DNA of 64,000 bases from Spirochaetota bacterium (lineage in GTDB: Bacteria; Spirochaetota; UBA4802; UBA5550), in contig JAJRXZ010000020.1 of assembly GCA_024276015.1 (NCBI GenBank), positions 72,245 through 136,244 on the forward strand, given 5' to 3'. Shown one piece after another: positions 7,122 to 15,810 of this stretch (its first letter is position 1; every line of letters begins with the position of its first letter). The position numbers and the translations under genes were made by a program. Below the pieces are notes generated by a model that saw nothing but the letters and a program-made list of their open reading frames with translations, made no database searches and had not been told where the DNA came from.

Positions 7122-8705
7122 TTAGAGATTAACATTTTCAGCTTTGGCTTTCCATGCGCCGCTTTTCTTTAAATATTCAAGTTTATTTAAAGCATCGACA
7201 AATGAAAATATCCCGGCTACAGAAATGTCAATGTTAATGCCGGTCCCGAAAACTTTCAGTTCTCTGCCTTTATACTTCTCTGCGACCGTAACCGATACTT
7301 CGCAGAGAGCGTCTGACCCGCCTGTAATGGCTGCAAGGGTAAATGCCTTCAATTTTGCTTTTGTGCCGGTAATTTTTTTTACTGCATTAACGCCCGCATC
7401 TACGCCGCCGTTCCCATGTTCGACTGCAAATTTTTCCGTATTGTTGTTATAATGATCTTTTATTGTTACCATTGCCATTGGCGGCGAAAACATTCCGGTT
7501 GATATTTGAACGTTCTCGATCTTATATCTTCGCTTCTCTGCTTCTTTAAATTTTGACTCGCTTATAAGCACTATCAGGTCTTCGTCAAAGATCTGTTTCT
7601 TTTTGTCCGCCAGGCTTTTGAAATATTTAAAAAATCTGTCGATTTCGTCTTTCTTGAGTTTAAACCCGAGCGATTTAAGCCTGTTAAGAACCGCATGCCT
7701 TCCGGAATGTTTTCCCAGTACCAGAGTGGATTTGCTTATGCCGACATCTTCAGGTTTCATAATTTCATATGTCATGGAATGCTTTAATACTCCGTCCTGA
7801 TGGATCCCCGATTCGTGCGCAAAGGCGTTGTTGCCCACAATCGCCTTGTTGGGCTGCACCGATACGCCTGTGATATGCGTAAGGAGTTTGCTTGCTGCCA
7901 TGATCTGTTTTGTATCAATGGAGGTATCAATGTTAAAGCGGTCCTTTCTGGTTTTTATGGCCATGACAACCTCTTCCATGGCGGTATTGCCCGCCCGTTC
8001 GCCTATACCGTTTATCGTGCATTCAATCTGTCTTGCCCCTGCTTCAATTGCCGCAACAGAGTTGGCAACTGCAAGGCCCAGATCGTTATGGCAGTGTACA
8101 GAGATAATTGCATCATTAATATTTTTGACATTTTCAAAAAGATATTTTATAATATTGTAAAATTCCGACGGCACGGTGTAGCCCACGGTGTCGGGAATAT
8201 TTATGGTTGCGGCCCCGGCTCTGATGGCCTCATAAACCATCTCAGCAAGAAAACCCAAGTCGCTTCTTGTTGCATCCATGGGCGAGAATTCAACATTGTC
8301 GGTATATGATCTGGCCTTTTTTACCGAATTTACGGCCATTTTTAAAACGTCCTCTCTTGATTTCTTGAGCTGATATTTTATATGTATATCCGAGCTTGAT
8401 ACAAAAGTATGAATTCTGGGGTGCTTTGCTTTTTTAAGAGCTTCCCAAGCAACTTCTATATCCTTATTGTTCGCCCTTGCAAGGCCTGCAACCTGAACTT
8501 TCTTAACTCTTTCGGAAATTGCCTGTACAGCTTCAAAGTCTCCGTCTGAGATGACCGGGAAGCCCGCTTCAATTACATCCACTTTTAATTTTTCAAGCTG
8601 GTCCGCAAAGAGCAGTTTCTCTTCTATATCCATACTGAATCCCGGCGACTGTTCGCCGTCTCTTAATGTTGTGTCAAAAATTATTATTTTGTCTCTCTTT
8701 TTCAT
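7122..8705 (-). CDS. leuA: 2-isopropylmalate synthase
   Basis: The enzyme condenses acetyl-CoA with 2-oxoisovalerate, the first committed step of leucine synthesis. The N-terminal TIM barrel has the metal/substrate motif 'TTLRDGEQSPG', the catalytic region and the metal motif 'HCHNDLG'; 'GNNAFAHESGIHQDG' joins it to the C-terminal regulatory (LeuA dimer) domain that binds leucine for feedback inhibition. At about 527 residues it has normal length. ATG at 8705 (MKKRDK) is preferred to ATG at 8717 because AGGA lies 11 bases ahead of it, while the upstream ATG has a purine run almost touching it. It stands alone with no leuBCD neighbours and is preceded by a leader with a leucine-rich peptide and terminator. 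Confidence 0.93.
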   Translation of the reverse strand: MKKRDKIIIFDTTLRDGEQSPGFSMDIEEKLLFADQLEKLKVDVIEAGFPVISDGDFEAVQAISERVKKVQVAGLARANNKDIEVAWEALKKAKHPRIHTFVSSSDIHIKYQLKKSREDVLKMAVNSVKKARSYTDNVEFSPMDATRSDLGFLAEMVYEAIRAGAATINIPDTVGYTVPSEFYNIIKYLFENVKNINDAIISVHCHNDLGLAVANSVAAIEAGARQIECTINGIGERAGNTAMEEVVMAIKTRKDRFNIDTSIDTKQIMAASKLLTHITGVSVQPNKAIVGNNAFAHESGIHQDGVLKHSMTYEIMKPEDVGISKSTLVLGKHSGRHAVLNRLKSLGFKLKKDEIDRFFKYFKSLADKKKQIFDEDLIVLISESKFKEAEKRRYKIENVQISTGMFSPPMAMVTIKDHYNNNTEKFAVEHGNGGVDAGVNAVKKITGTKAKLKAFTLAAITGGSDALCEVSVTVAEKYKGRELKVFGTGINIDISVAGIFSFVDALNKLEYLKKSGAWKAKAENVNL

Positions 8706-8757
8706 GGCTGGTACCATCCTTTTTTTTGTAAATTGTAACTTTTGTTCGAGTTTATTA

Positions 8758-8796
8758 ATAAAAAAAGGCCGTCACTTTTATTCGTGACGGCCTTTT
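8758..8796 (-). terminator. Attenuator terminator upstream of leuA
   Basis: On the minus strand a 13-bp stem, AAAAGGCCGTCAC paired with GTGACGGCCTTTT, is followed by a run of T (8765-8758). It lies between the leucine-rich leader peptide and leuA, so it must be read through for leuA expression. Its 5' arm (segment 3) also pairs with the end of the leader peptide region, as expected for an attenuator. Confidence 0.85.
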
Positions 8797-8821
8797 GAAA
8801 TTACTGATTTTTTTTAAGACA

Positions 8822-8899
8822 TCACGAATCACTCTTGCCTTTCTCAAGATTTAGAAGGAGACCGAGTAAAAGGATCAGATGTCTTTTGTCGTAAATCAT
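8822..8899 (-). CDS. leuL: Leucine-rich leader peptide controlling leuA
   Basis: A 25-residue open frame lies in the leuA leader, with eight leucines clustered as LILLLGLLLNL (codons 8-18, using CTG, CTT, TTA, CTC and CTA). Its stop codon is inside segment 2 of an attenuator: AAGACATC (minus strand of 8878-8885, segment 1) can pair with GATGTCTT (8816-8823), while ATTCGTGA (8822-8829) can pair with TCACGAAT (8780-8787, segment 3), which otherwise forms the terminator with segment 4 (8767-8775). A ribosome stalled at Leu codons would cover segment 1 and favour the 2:3 antiterminator. No strong ribosome site precedes the ATG, the one weak point. The symbol is by analogy with enteric leuL. Confidence 0.75.
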   Translation of the reverse strand: MIYDKRHLILLLGLLLNLEKGKSDS

Positions 8900-8965
8900 A
8901 GATTAATTATTTCAAAATCGTTTATATTATCGGTAATCTTTATTATTTTTACAATTATTTGTTAC

Positions 8966-8995
8966 ATAATATAAAATTAAATAGAGTGTTGTCAA
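8966..8995 (-). promoter_or_regulatory. Sigma-70 promoter of the leuL-leuA leader
   Basis: A consensus -35 TTGACA (8995-8990) is followed at 18 bp by TATTAT (8971-8966), or at 16 bp by TATATT. Transcription would begin near 8959, about 60 bases before the leader peptide ATG. Confidence 0.7.
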
Positions 8996-9036
8996 TATTA
9001 TTTATCATTATAACTAAAAAAAATTGTAAAACTTCC

Positions 9037-9066
9037 GCCTCTGCCGCAGGTTAAGGTGTCAGAGGC
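9037..9066 (-). terminator. Terminator after ahcY
   Basis: On the minus strand GCCTCTG (9066-9060) pairs with CAGAGGC (9043-9037) just after the ahcY stop, followed downstream by T-rich sequence. The stem is 7 bp with a 16-base loop, so it is moderate. Confidence 0.55.
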
Positions 9067-9076
9067 ATCCTATATT

Positions 9077-10519
9077 TTAATATCTGTAATTCTCAGGTTT
9101 ATAGGGTCCTTCTATGGGCACCCCTATATAATCCGCCTGTTCCTGCGTGAGTTTGGTTAATTTCACGCCGAGTTTATCCAGATGAAGTCTTGCAACTTCT
9201 TCATCTAACTTTTTGGGAAGAGTATACACCTTTTTTTCGTAATCTTTTTCGGCAAGCTCGATCTGTGCAAGTGTCTGGTTCGTAAAGCTGCTGCTCATTA
9301 CAAAGCTGGGATGCCCCGTTGCGCACCCGAGGTTTACCAGCCTGCCTTCTGCAAGAATTATTAGGGACCTTCCGGATTCCAGCGTCCATTTATCCACCTG
9401 AGGTTTTATGTTTTCTTTTTTGCAGCGCGGGTTCTCTTCAAGATATCTCATATCGATCTCATTGTCAAAATGCCCTATATTGCACACTATTGCTCCATTC
9501 TTCATCTGCTCCATGTGTTCGCCTGTAATAATATCCTTGTTGCCTGTGGTTGTAACGAAAATATCCGCTTCAGACAGAACGTCTTCAATTGTTGCGACCT
9601 CATATCCTTCCATTGCTGCCTGTAAGGCGCATATAGGATCAATTTCGGTTACAATAACCCTGGCGCCGAAACCTCTCATGGACTGGGCGCATCCTTTGCC
9701 CACGTCTCCGTATCCGCAAATTACGACAATTTTGCCTGCAGCCATAATATCCGTTGCTCTTTTAATTCCGTCTGCAAGAGATTCCCTGCATCCGTAAAGA
9801 TTGTCGAATTTTGATTTTGTGACAGAGTCGTTCACGTTTATTGCAGGGAAGAGAAGTTCATTGTTCTTCTCCATCTGGTAGAGCCTGTGAACGCCGGTTG
9901 TGGTTTCTTCGGAAACTCCTCTGATCTTTTTAACTTCCTCTGTCCAGAATTTGGGATTCCTTTTCAGACTCTCCTTTAATCTGTTAACGACAATCTGAAA
10001 TTCTTTGTTGTCATATTCTTTCTCAAGAAGGGACGGATCTTTTTCAGCTTTTACGGCTTCATGTATAAAGAGCGTTGCATCGCCGCCGTCGTCAACAATA
10101 AGGTGGGGGCCTGTGCCGTCGGGCCAGATGAGAGCCTGTTCCGTGCACCACCAGTACTCTTCGAGAGTTTCCCCCTTCCATGCAAAGAGGGCCGCCGATT
10201 TTGCTTCCACAATTGCCGCTGCCGCATGATCCTGCGTGGAAAAAATATTGCAAGAGGCCCATCTTATATCTGCACCCAGTTCTTTCAGAGTTTCTATTAA
10301 TACTGCGGTCTGAATTGTCATATGGAGACTGCCCATTATTTTCATTCCTTTAAGGGGCTTCTCTTCCCCATATTTTTTGCGGACTGCCATGAGTCCCGGC
10401 ATTTCCTCTTCGGCAAGAATGATCTCTTTTCTTCCCCACTGCGCAAGAGATATGTCGGCAATCTTATATGGCAGCGCCGGGTCAAGCTCTATAATCCCGT
10501 TTGTCATCTTCATGTTCAT
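9077..10519 (-). CDS. ahcY: Adenosylhomocysteinase
   Basis: The enzyme hydrolyses S-adenosylhomocysteine to adenosine and homocysteine with a bound NAD, recycling the product inhibitor of methyltransferases. The 480-residue protein shows the substrate-domain motifs '[16 protein letters not shown]' and '[13 protein letters not shown]', the NAD Rossmann motif '[10 protein letters not shown]', and the C-terminal NAD-clamping tail '[10 protein letters not shown]' with its Lys and Tyr. GGAG lies just ahead of the ATG at 10519. The start overlaps the end of the upstream SahR-like gene by 38 bp in another frame, so the two are co-transcribed and probably translationally coupled. Confidence 0.96.
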   Translation of the reverse strand: MNMKMTNGIIELDPALPYKIADISLAQWGRKEIILAEEEMPGLMAVRKKYGEEKPLKGMKIMGSLHMTIQTAVLIETLKELGADIRWASCNIFSTQDHAAAAIVEAKSAALFAWKGETLEEYWWCTEQALIWPDGTGPHLIVDDGGDATLFIHEAVKAEKDPSLLEKEYDNKEFQIVVNRLKESLKRNPKFWTEEVKKIRGVSEETTTGVHRLYQMEKNNELLFPAINVNDSVTKSKFDNLYGCRESLADGIKRATDIMAAGKIVVICGYGDVGKGCAQSMRGFGARVIVTEIDPICALQAAMEGYEVATIEDVLSEADIFVTTTGNKDIITGEHMEQMKNGAIVCNIGHFDNEIDMRYLEENPRCKKENIKPQVDKWTLESGRSLIILAEGRLVNLGCATGHPSFVMSSSFTNQTLAQIELAEKDYEKKVYTLPKKLDEEVARLHLDKLGVKLTKLTQEQADYIGVPIEGPYKPENYRY

Positions 10520-11477
10520 AGTAAATCTCCTTGATATTGATTTGATTCAGATTTCTGATATCTTGAATCTTTTCTGCAAAATACAGATTTATTTTCATGT
10601 TATTTTCAACATTATATTGAGAGGATATTTTTATCTCAAAACCGGCATTAAAGAGCCAGTTGTCTATTTCATTATCCGAGAATCCAAGCCACCTGTGGCC
10701 GTATATCCGCCTCATATCTTCATTGTCATGTTTTTTGATATCCGCAATTATCAGGGTGCCGCCTGTTTTTAAAATTCTGTTTGCTTCTGCTATGCCGTTA
10801 AATGGTGATGGCAGGTGATGAAGAACCATATTTATAACGGCAAGATCGGCTTCATTCTCTTTCATAGGGAGGTGTTCGATTTTACCCAGTCTGAGATCGT
10901 ATTTGTTTTCACCGCGGGGCAAACGCTGCTTTACTTCTTCCAGCATTTTGGATGATTTGTCTATGCCGATTATTTTATCTGCCTTATTATTTAATGCAGC
11001 CAGGAGTTCTCCTGTTCCGCATCCGAGATCGGCTGCCGTATGGTACATATCGAGCTTTGAAACAATTTCTTTTGTGATATTGAAATTCCCGAAAATATTT
11101 TTTTTTAATTTATCCCAGTCTGGAGCAATGGCATCAAAATATTTTGTTTTATTCTTCTCAAATTCTTCAATTACCCATTCAAGTCTGCTCAGATCGATTT
11201 TCAGATCCTGATCCTTTCTTAATATATTCTCCATGGAATTGATAAACTCTCTTCCTTCGCCTTCCGGTGCTGCTCTATAAAATACCCACAAACCGTCCCT
11301 TCTCTGGGAAAGGAGTCCGCAGTCTGTCAGTATCTTCAAATGTCGTGAAATCCTCGATTGTCCCATGCCAAGTATGTTAGTAATTTCATTTACATTCAGT
11401 TCGTGCCGGATAAGCAGGTTTAATAATCTCAATCTGGTTTTGTCCGATAATGCTTTGAAGTATTTTATTGCTTCCAT
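10482..11477 (-). CDS. sahR: SahR-like regulator: ArsR HTH fused to a methyltransferase fold
   Basis: This 331-residue protein has an ArsR-type winged helix (1-80; '[20 protein letters not shown]', '[14 protein letters not shown]', '[15 protein letters not shown]') and a C-terminal class I SAM-binding domain ('[15 protein letters not shown]', then '[10 protein letters not shown]', 'INMVLHHLP'). There are no cysteine metal sites of the usual ArsR kind. This fusion next to ahcY matches SahR, described in Proteobacteria as a repressor of SAM-cycle genes that responds to S-adenosylhomocysteine. The SAM domain is then a ligand sensor rather than an enzyme. A perfect 44-bp palindrome covers its start codon, suggesting autorepression of the sahR-ahcY operon. 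Some bacterial homologues are annotated only as ArsR-methyltransferases. Confidence 0.75.
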   Translation of the reverse strand: MEAIKYFKALSDKTRLRLLNLLIRHELNVNEITNILGMGQSRISRHLKILTDCGLLSQRRDGLWVFYRAAPEGEGREFINSMENILRKDQDLKIDLSRLEWVIEEFEKNKTKYFDAIAPDWDKLKKNIFGNFNITKEIVSKLDMYHTAADLGCGTGELLAALNNKADKIIGIDKSSKMLEEVKQRLPRGENKYDLRLGKIEHLPMKENEADLAVINMVLHHLPSPFNGIAEANRILKTGGTLIIADIKKHDNEDMRRIYGHRWLGFSDNEIDNWLFNAGFEIKISSQYNVENNMKINLYFAEKIQDIRNLNQINIKEIYYEHEDDKRDYRA

Positions 11478-11518
11478 AGTATTACTATATCAAGATATAT
11501 TGATATAGTAATACTATG
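11475..11518. promoter_or_regulatory. 44-bp perfect palindrome, candidate SahR operator
   Basis: The arms CATAGTATTACTATATCAA and its exact complement (19 bp each) flank a 6-bp centre (GATATA). The left arm includes the start codon of the ArsR-methyltransferase gene. A dimeric winged-helix repressor bound here would block initiation, so autoregulation is likely. Confidence 0.75.
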
Positions 11519-11708
11519 CTCTTAAAAGTCAAGTTTTTAAATAGATTTTTTGTAATAAACTGTTTTACTCTGAGTAAACCGGTTAATGGTTATTGGGTAT
11601 ATGGGGCTGTTTTCCGATTTTATTTTCCCCTGAGGAAAAAGTGATTGAGATTATTAAAGTTATAATAGACCTTGTGAGGAAAAAAGTTTTTGAGGGATCT
11701 CATTTTTT

Positions 11709-13373
11709 GTGAAAATTATATATTTGACGGACATTCATGGAGCTTTTACCCAGGTTGCCAATCTCCTTTTTGATACATTTGCAGATGTATACATTATTGC
11801 AGGAGACCTTATAGACATACCATTTTACAGTATTGAATCTGCGATCCATTATCATGATCTTCAGGCCTATTTTAACGGCATGAGAAGAAATATGGAGATG
11901 GAAGATATGTTAATGGAGGATTTTGTTGATAATCTTCTGGAGATTCCCGATACTCCCGATTATCTTCAGGATATGGGGAGCAGGTATCAGCAGTACACTA
12001 TCAGGGCAAGGAGGGTGATGCAGCAGAAGTACAAAGTCCTTGAAAATATCCTAGTGTCCAAAACAACGGCGCGCATATTTTCAATCCCCGGAAATTATGA
12101 TATGGATCTGAAATTTACTTCGCTTCACGAAAGGGACCTTCATCTTCGGTGGCGCACTGTTGATACTTTAAAGTTTGCAGGATATGGCGGCGCTGATGTA
12201 TGGACTTCAGGCATACCTGAAAGATATGTAATAAAATATAATGCCGGTATCGGCGTTGATGATAAAAAAAACGAGATGTCTGTATTTTTTAAAGCAATAA
12301 AGCCCGATATTATTGTGACTCATCAGCCTGCTCATGGGATTCTGGACAGACATGTTCTAAGGGGAAATTCAGGTTCTCCGGCGCTCAGGACATTCTGCGA
12401 TAATAATCCGGTAAAACTCTGTCTTTCGGGCCACATGCATAATGACTGGGGATTAAGATATTACGAGGATACCGTATATTTGAATCCTTCCCATTTCGGC
12501 GATATTACGTCAACGAGCCTGGAAGTTTCCGAAGGCGGATTTTTCTTTGAAATTGATATTGAAGGATCGGAGATCAGAAAAATTGTTTTCAGAAAATTTG
12601 CAAATGAAAGAATACACGATATCGCAGAGTATTATAAAAAGGATGATCGATGGGTTGAAGATCTGATAGACAGTGACAGGTATTATTATCATAAGAGGGG
12701 CGAAAATTTTGACAGCAAAGTAAAAAAGTATTCTCACATACCTGAGATAGAGCTCTTTAAGGATATAAAAAGTTTTTTTATGATGTTTCAAACGCAGGAA
12801 ACGGAAGACAGGGTTAAAGACCTTGAAAATGCAATTCAGTTGATGAGAGGGAAATTCGATGATATTGCAATGGATATTGTCGGTTCTGTTAATATGGGAA
12901 TTTCACAGAAGAGTTCCGATATTGACGTTGTTCTGTATCTGAGATGCAATTCAAAGTGCCCCAATATGAACGAGCAGTGCGGGCATTACAGAAAAGCAAA
13001 GAAGATGATAAAGGAAAGTCTGAAGGGAGAATATGACTTTGAGATCATAGACTGCATTGATTTAAGCGTGGTTGAAGAGAGCATCTTAATGCAGAATTAT
13101 GAATGCGAAGTTACTCAGAGGTTTGTCACTTACCGTTCAATATGCCGACCCGTGAATTATAAGGTTATTGCTCCTATCGAAGATATTTTAAATGAAAACA
13201 TCGAATTCAGAAAGGAGATGGAAGGCAGCGTAAGATCATATTTCAGAATATTTGCTTCGACTACACAGCATACAAAGTCCTTTGAGAAATATGAAATGCG
13301 GCTCAAAACCATAGGAATTAAAATCCCCAAGCCTATCAGAAAAAAGATCAAGGAATATCTTCAGCAAAGTTGA
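11709..13373 (+). CDS. Metallophosphoesterase fused to a minimal nucleotidyltransferase
   Basis: This 554-residue protein joins two domains. Residues 1-300 form a calcineurin-like phosphoesterase with all metal motifs: D8-I-H10, GD32-33, GNYD at 129-132 (Tyr in place of the usual His), H205 (VTHQPAHG) and GHMH at 241-244. After a helical linker, residues 385-455 match a Pol-beta-type nucleotidyltransferase: GS at 392-393, SDID with D404 and D406, and a third carboxylate at D448 (FEIID). Between them is a cysteine cluster (C413, C417, C424, H426) that could bind zinc. The start is GTG at 11709 with GAGGGA upstream. Substrates are unknown; the pairing suggests nucleotide addition and removal on one protein, an inference. 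Confidence 0.7.
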   Translation: MKIIYLTDIHGAFTQVANLLFDTFADVYIIAGDLIDIPFYSIESAIHYHDLQAYFNGMRRNMEMEDMLMEDFVDNLLEIPDTPDYLQDMGSRYQQYTIRARRVMQQKYKVLENILVSKTTARIFSIPGNYDMDLKFTSLHERDLHLRWRTVDTLKFAGYGGADVWTSGIPERYVIKYNAGIGVDDKKNEMSVFFKAIKPDIIVTHQPAHGILDRHVLRGNSGSPALRTFCDNNPVKLCLSGHMHNDWGLRYYEDTVYLNPSHFGDITSTSLEVSEGGFFFEIDIEGSEIRKIVFRKFANERIHDIAEYYKKDDRWVEDLIDSDRYYYHKRGENFDSKVKKYSHIPEIELFKDIKSFFMMFQTQETEDRVKDLENAIQLMRGKFDDIAMDIVGSVNMGISQKSSDIDVVLYLRCNSKCPNMNEQCGHYRKAKKMIKESLKGEYDFEIIDCIDLSVVEESILMQNYECEVTQRFVTYRSICRPVNYKVIAPIEDILNENIEFRKEMEGSVRSYFRIFASTTQHTKSFEKYEMRLKTIGIKIPKPIRKKIKEYLQQS

Positions 13374-13382
13374 TCTTTGTCA

Positions 13383-14627
13383 TTAAAGGCCGGCAAAATC
13401 GAGCGTTGCAAAATAATCGTCAATTGTTTCGGCTCTTCTTATCATCTGAAAAGAGCCCTCTTCTTTCAATATAATTTCAGCGGATCTCAGTTTTCCGTTA
13501 TAATTGAATCCCATTGCATGTCCGTGCGCTCCGGTATCATGGATGACCAGTATGTCGCCTATCTCAATTTCCGGCAGTTTTCTGTCTATGGCAAACTTGT
13601 CGTTGTTTTCGCATAATGATCCTGTAACGTCGTATATCCGATCTGCCGGAGCGTCTTCTTTGCCGAGAACCGTTATGTGGTGGTAAGCGCCGTAGATCCC
13701 GGGACGCATAAGATTTGCCATTGATGCGTCGACTCCGATATATTTTTTGTATATATTTTTTTTGTGAAGCACTTTTGTTATCAGGCAGCCGTAGGGGCCG
13801 GTGATCAACCTTCCGCTTTCTATGAATATTTTAAGCGGATCAAGCCTGCTGCCTTTTATCTTTTCTTCGTAGGCCCTTTTTATTCCGCTGGAAATATATT
13901 CGAGATCCAAAGGTCTGTCTTCGGGTCTGTAGGGGATCCCGAAACCGCCTCCCAGGTTTACAAACTCAAAGCTCATATCAATTTCTCTTGAGATTTCAAT
14001 CATCAGGTCGAACATCATAACTGCCGTATCTATGAAGTAATCGGGATTCAGCTCGTTGGACGCTACCATTGTATGGAGCCCGAATCTTTTTATCCCTCTC
14101 TCTTTTAAAATTCGGTATCCTTCAAAGAGCTGTTCTCTTGTAAATCCGTACTTTGCCTCTTCCGGTTCGCCGATAATGGCATTGCCGCCTTTTAATGGCC
14201 CGGGATTATACCGAAAGCATATTATTTCCGGCAGACCCGAAATTTTTTCAAGGAAATCAATATGGCTGATGTCGTCAAGATTAATTATAGCATTGAGTTC
14301 CGCAGCTTTTTTATATTCTTCAGCCGGTGTATCGTTTGACGAGAACATTATTTCATGCCCTCTTATGCCTGTTTTTTCGGCAAGGATCAGTTCCGGTAAT
14401 GAACTGCAGTCGGCTCCGAATCCTTCTTCATGGAGTATTTTAAGTATATATGGATTCGGATTGGCTTTAACGGCAAAATATTCTTTAAAACCGGGTATCC
14501 ATGAAAATGCCGCAAGAAGTTTTCTGGCATTTTCCCTTATTCCTTTTTCGTCGTAAAGATGAAAAGGTGTGGGGTGTTTTCGGATTATTTTTTCTATCTG
14601 TTTTTTGTCAAAGGGGAATCTTTTCAC
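13383..14627 (-). CDS. lysA: Diaminopimelate decarboxylase-family PLP enzyme
   Basis: This 414-residue fold-III PLP decarboxylase resembles LysA, which converts meso-diaminopimelate to lysine. K54 in 'YFAVKANPNP' is the PLP Schiff-base lysine; 'HTMVASNEL' is the barrel His motif, 'NLGGGFGIPY' holds PLP phosphate, and 'GSLCENNDKF' supplies the catalytic Cys from the partner subunit. 'ESGRLITGPYG' is also typical. No other lysine genes are nearby and the gene stands alone, convergent with the phosphoesterase gene. Divergent DAPDC-like enzymes acting on other amino acids (ornithine, carboxynorspermidine) exist, so the substrate is likely but not certain. Confidence 0.75.
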   Translation of the reverse strand: MKRFPFDKKQIEKIIRKHPTPFHLYDEKGIRENARKLLAAFSWIPGFKEYFAVKANPNPYILKILHEEGFGADCSSLPELILAEKTGIRGHEIMFSSNDTPAEEYKKAAELNAIINLDDISHIDFLEKISGLPEIICFRYNPGPLKGGNAIIGEPEEAKYGFTREQLFEGYRILKERGIKRFGLHTMVASNELNPDYFIDTAVMMFDLMIEISREIDMSFEFVNLGGGFGIPYRPEDRPLDLEYISSGIKRAYEEKIKGSRLDPLKIFIESGRLITGPYGCLITKVLHKKNIYKKYIGVDASMANLMRPGIYGAYHHITVLGKEDAPADRIYDVTGSLCENNDKFAIDRKLPEIEIGDILVIHDTGAHGHAMGFNYNGKLRSAEIILKEEGSFQMIRRAETIDDYFATLDFAGL

Positions 14628-14925
14628 GTTTATTGATCGTCCATTAAAACAGTATTCATTATAATTTATAGAATTATTTTATCCTGATTTGTGTCAATCA
14701 ATTTATAATACAAAGTAATTTATATTGTCCCGGAGGGTGAGGGCCGGCGGGCACTAAGGATGCTCCCGTCAACCCCCGAAATTGTAGGGGCATATTTAAT
14801 TGTAAAAGATCATTAATTTTAACAAAATATTTATATTTTAATTATAATTTCTTTATAGAGAATTTAGTATTTTTAAATATCTTTTTCTGTTTGACTCTAT
14901 TGATTTTCTAATTTAATATATAATA
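14628..14925. other. Intergenic region with a short GC-rich block
   Basis: No gene is seen. Most of the 298 bp is A/T-rich, but 14729-14805 is strikingly GC-rich (for example CCCGGAGGGTGAGGGCCGGC) with partial self-complementarity and no open frame. It may be a remnant of a dispersed repeat or a structured RNA. The response regulator that follows lacks a clear ribosome site. Confidence 0.4.
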
Positions 14926-15615
14926 ATGAAGACTAAAAAGAAGATTTTTGTAATAGACGATGAAGCGGATATTCAGGAAATAATCAGAATAAACCTCGAA
15001 AACGAAGGTTATGAAGTAAGTACATTCTCGTCAGCGGAAGAAGCGGAAAAATATTTGGAAAAGATCTTTCCTGATCTGATAATACTTGATGTTATGATGG
15101 ATGGAATAGACGGTTATGACTTCTGCAAACTTTTGAAATCCTCAAATGATTACAGAAATATTCCTGTGATATTTCTTTCTGCAAAGACGGACGAACTGGA
15201 CAAGGTTGTTGGTCTGGAACTTGGTGGGGATGATTATATGACAAAACCCTTTGGTATCAAAGAATTAAAGTCGAGAGTTAAGGCTCATCTGCGAAGAACG
15301 GCAAAATCTGCAGGTAACGAGAAGAACGAAATAACATATAAAGAAGTTTCTCTGAATCCTGAAAACTATTCGCTGAAAATTGACGGAGACTATGTTGCTC
15401 TTACAAAAACGGAATTTGAAATACTCTACATGTTTATGAAGCATCCCAGCAAGATCTTTTCCAGGGATAATATCATTGACAGCATTAAAGGAGAAGATGT
15501 TTTTGTTGTGGACAGAACAATTGATGTGCACATTATGAACTTAAGAAAGAAGTTGGGTAAATACAAGAATCTTATTAAGACATTTTCCGGTGTGGGCTAC
15601 GGTTTCAGAGAATGA
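14926..15615 (+). CDS. OmpR-family response regulator, orphan
   Basis: This 229-residue regulator has a receiver domain (1-120) with acidic pocket D11-D12, phospho-acceptor D55 (LIILDVMM), switch S85 and K107 (MTKPF), and a C-terminal winged helix (about 135-229; 'LTKTEFEILYMF', 'RTIDVHIMNLRKKL', 'GVGYGF'). There is no kinase gene next to it. It precedes the liv transporter but ends in its own hairpin, and livK has its own promoter, so control of liv genes is possible but unsupported. ATG at 14926 has no Shine-Dalgarno sequence and is preceded by TATAATA, suggesting a very short leader. Confidence 0.88.
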   Translation: MKTKKKIFVIDDEADIQEIIRINLENEGYEVSTFSSAEEAEKYLEKIFPDLIILDVMMDGIDGYDFCKLLKSSNDYRNIPVIFLSAKTDELDKVVGLELGGDDYMTKPFGIKELKSRVKAHLRRTAKSAGNEKNEITYKEVSLNPENYSLKIDGDYVALTKTEFEILYMFMKHPSKIFSRDNIIDSIKGEDVFVVDRTIDVHIMNLRKKLGKYKNLIKTFSGVGYGFRE

Positions 15616-15638
15616 GTTTTTAAGGACTCTTTTTTTAT
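15614..15638 (+). terminator. Terminator after the orphan response regulator
   Basis: GAGTTT (15614-15619) pairs with GGACTC (15624-15629, two G-T pairs) around a TTAA loop and is followed by a run of T. The stem overlaps the stop codon. Confidence 0.6.
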
Positions 15639-15684
15639 AAGTTAAAGAAAAAATCAATAAATCATTCCATAAAAAAATTTCTTA

Positions 15685-15714
15685 TTGACAATTCCAATTA
15701 ACTGATTATATACT
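15685..15714 (+). promoter_or_regulatory. Sigma-70 promoter of livK
   Basis: TTGACA (15685-15690) and TATACT (15709-15714) are separated by 18 bp, about 95 bp ahead of the livK start. No dyad operator is apparent next to it. Confidence 0.7.
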
Positions 15715-15810
15715 CATAAAACTTTATTCTATATTTCCAAGCATTCGACATGTGTGAGAAGCATATGATGAATTATTATAGAAAATAAACTTTACGGGGG
15801 TTATTTAACC

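Noticed and set aside
7800..8309. 169-codon frame antisense to leuA
   Set aside because: leuA is unmistakable; the antisense frame has no family resemblance or ribosome site.
8700..8720. GGATGGTACCAGCC at the leuA start resembles the T-box core GGGTGGTACCGCG
   Set aside because: It lies after the terminator and overlaps the start codon, whereas a T-box core precedes the terminator; no Stem I or specifier loop was found. The Leu-rich leader explains the region better.
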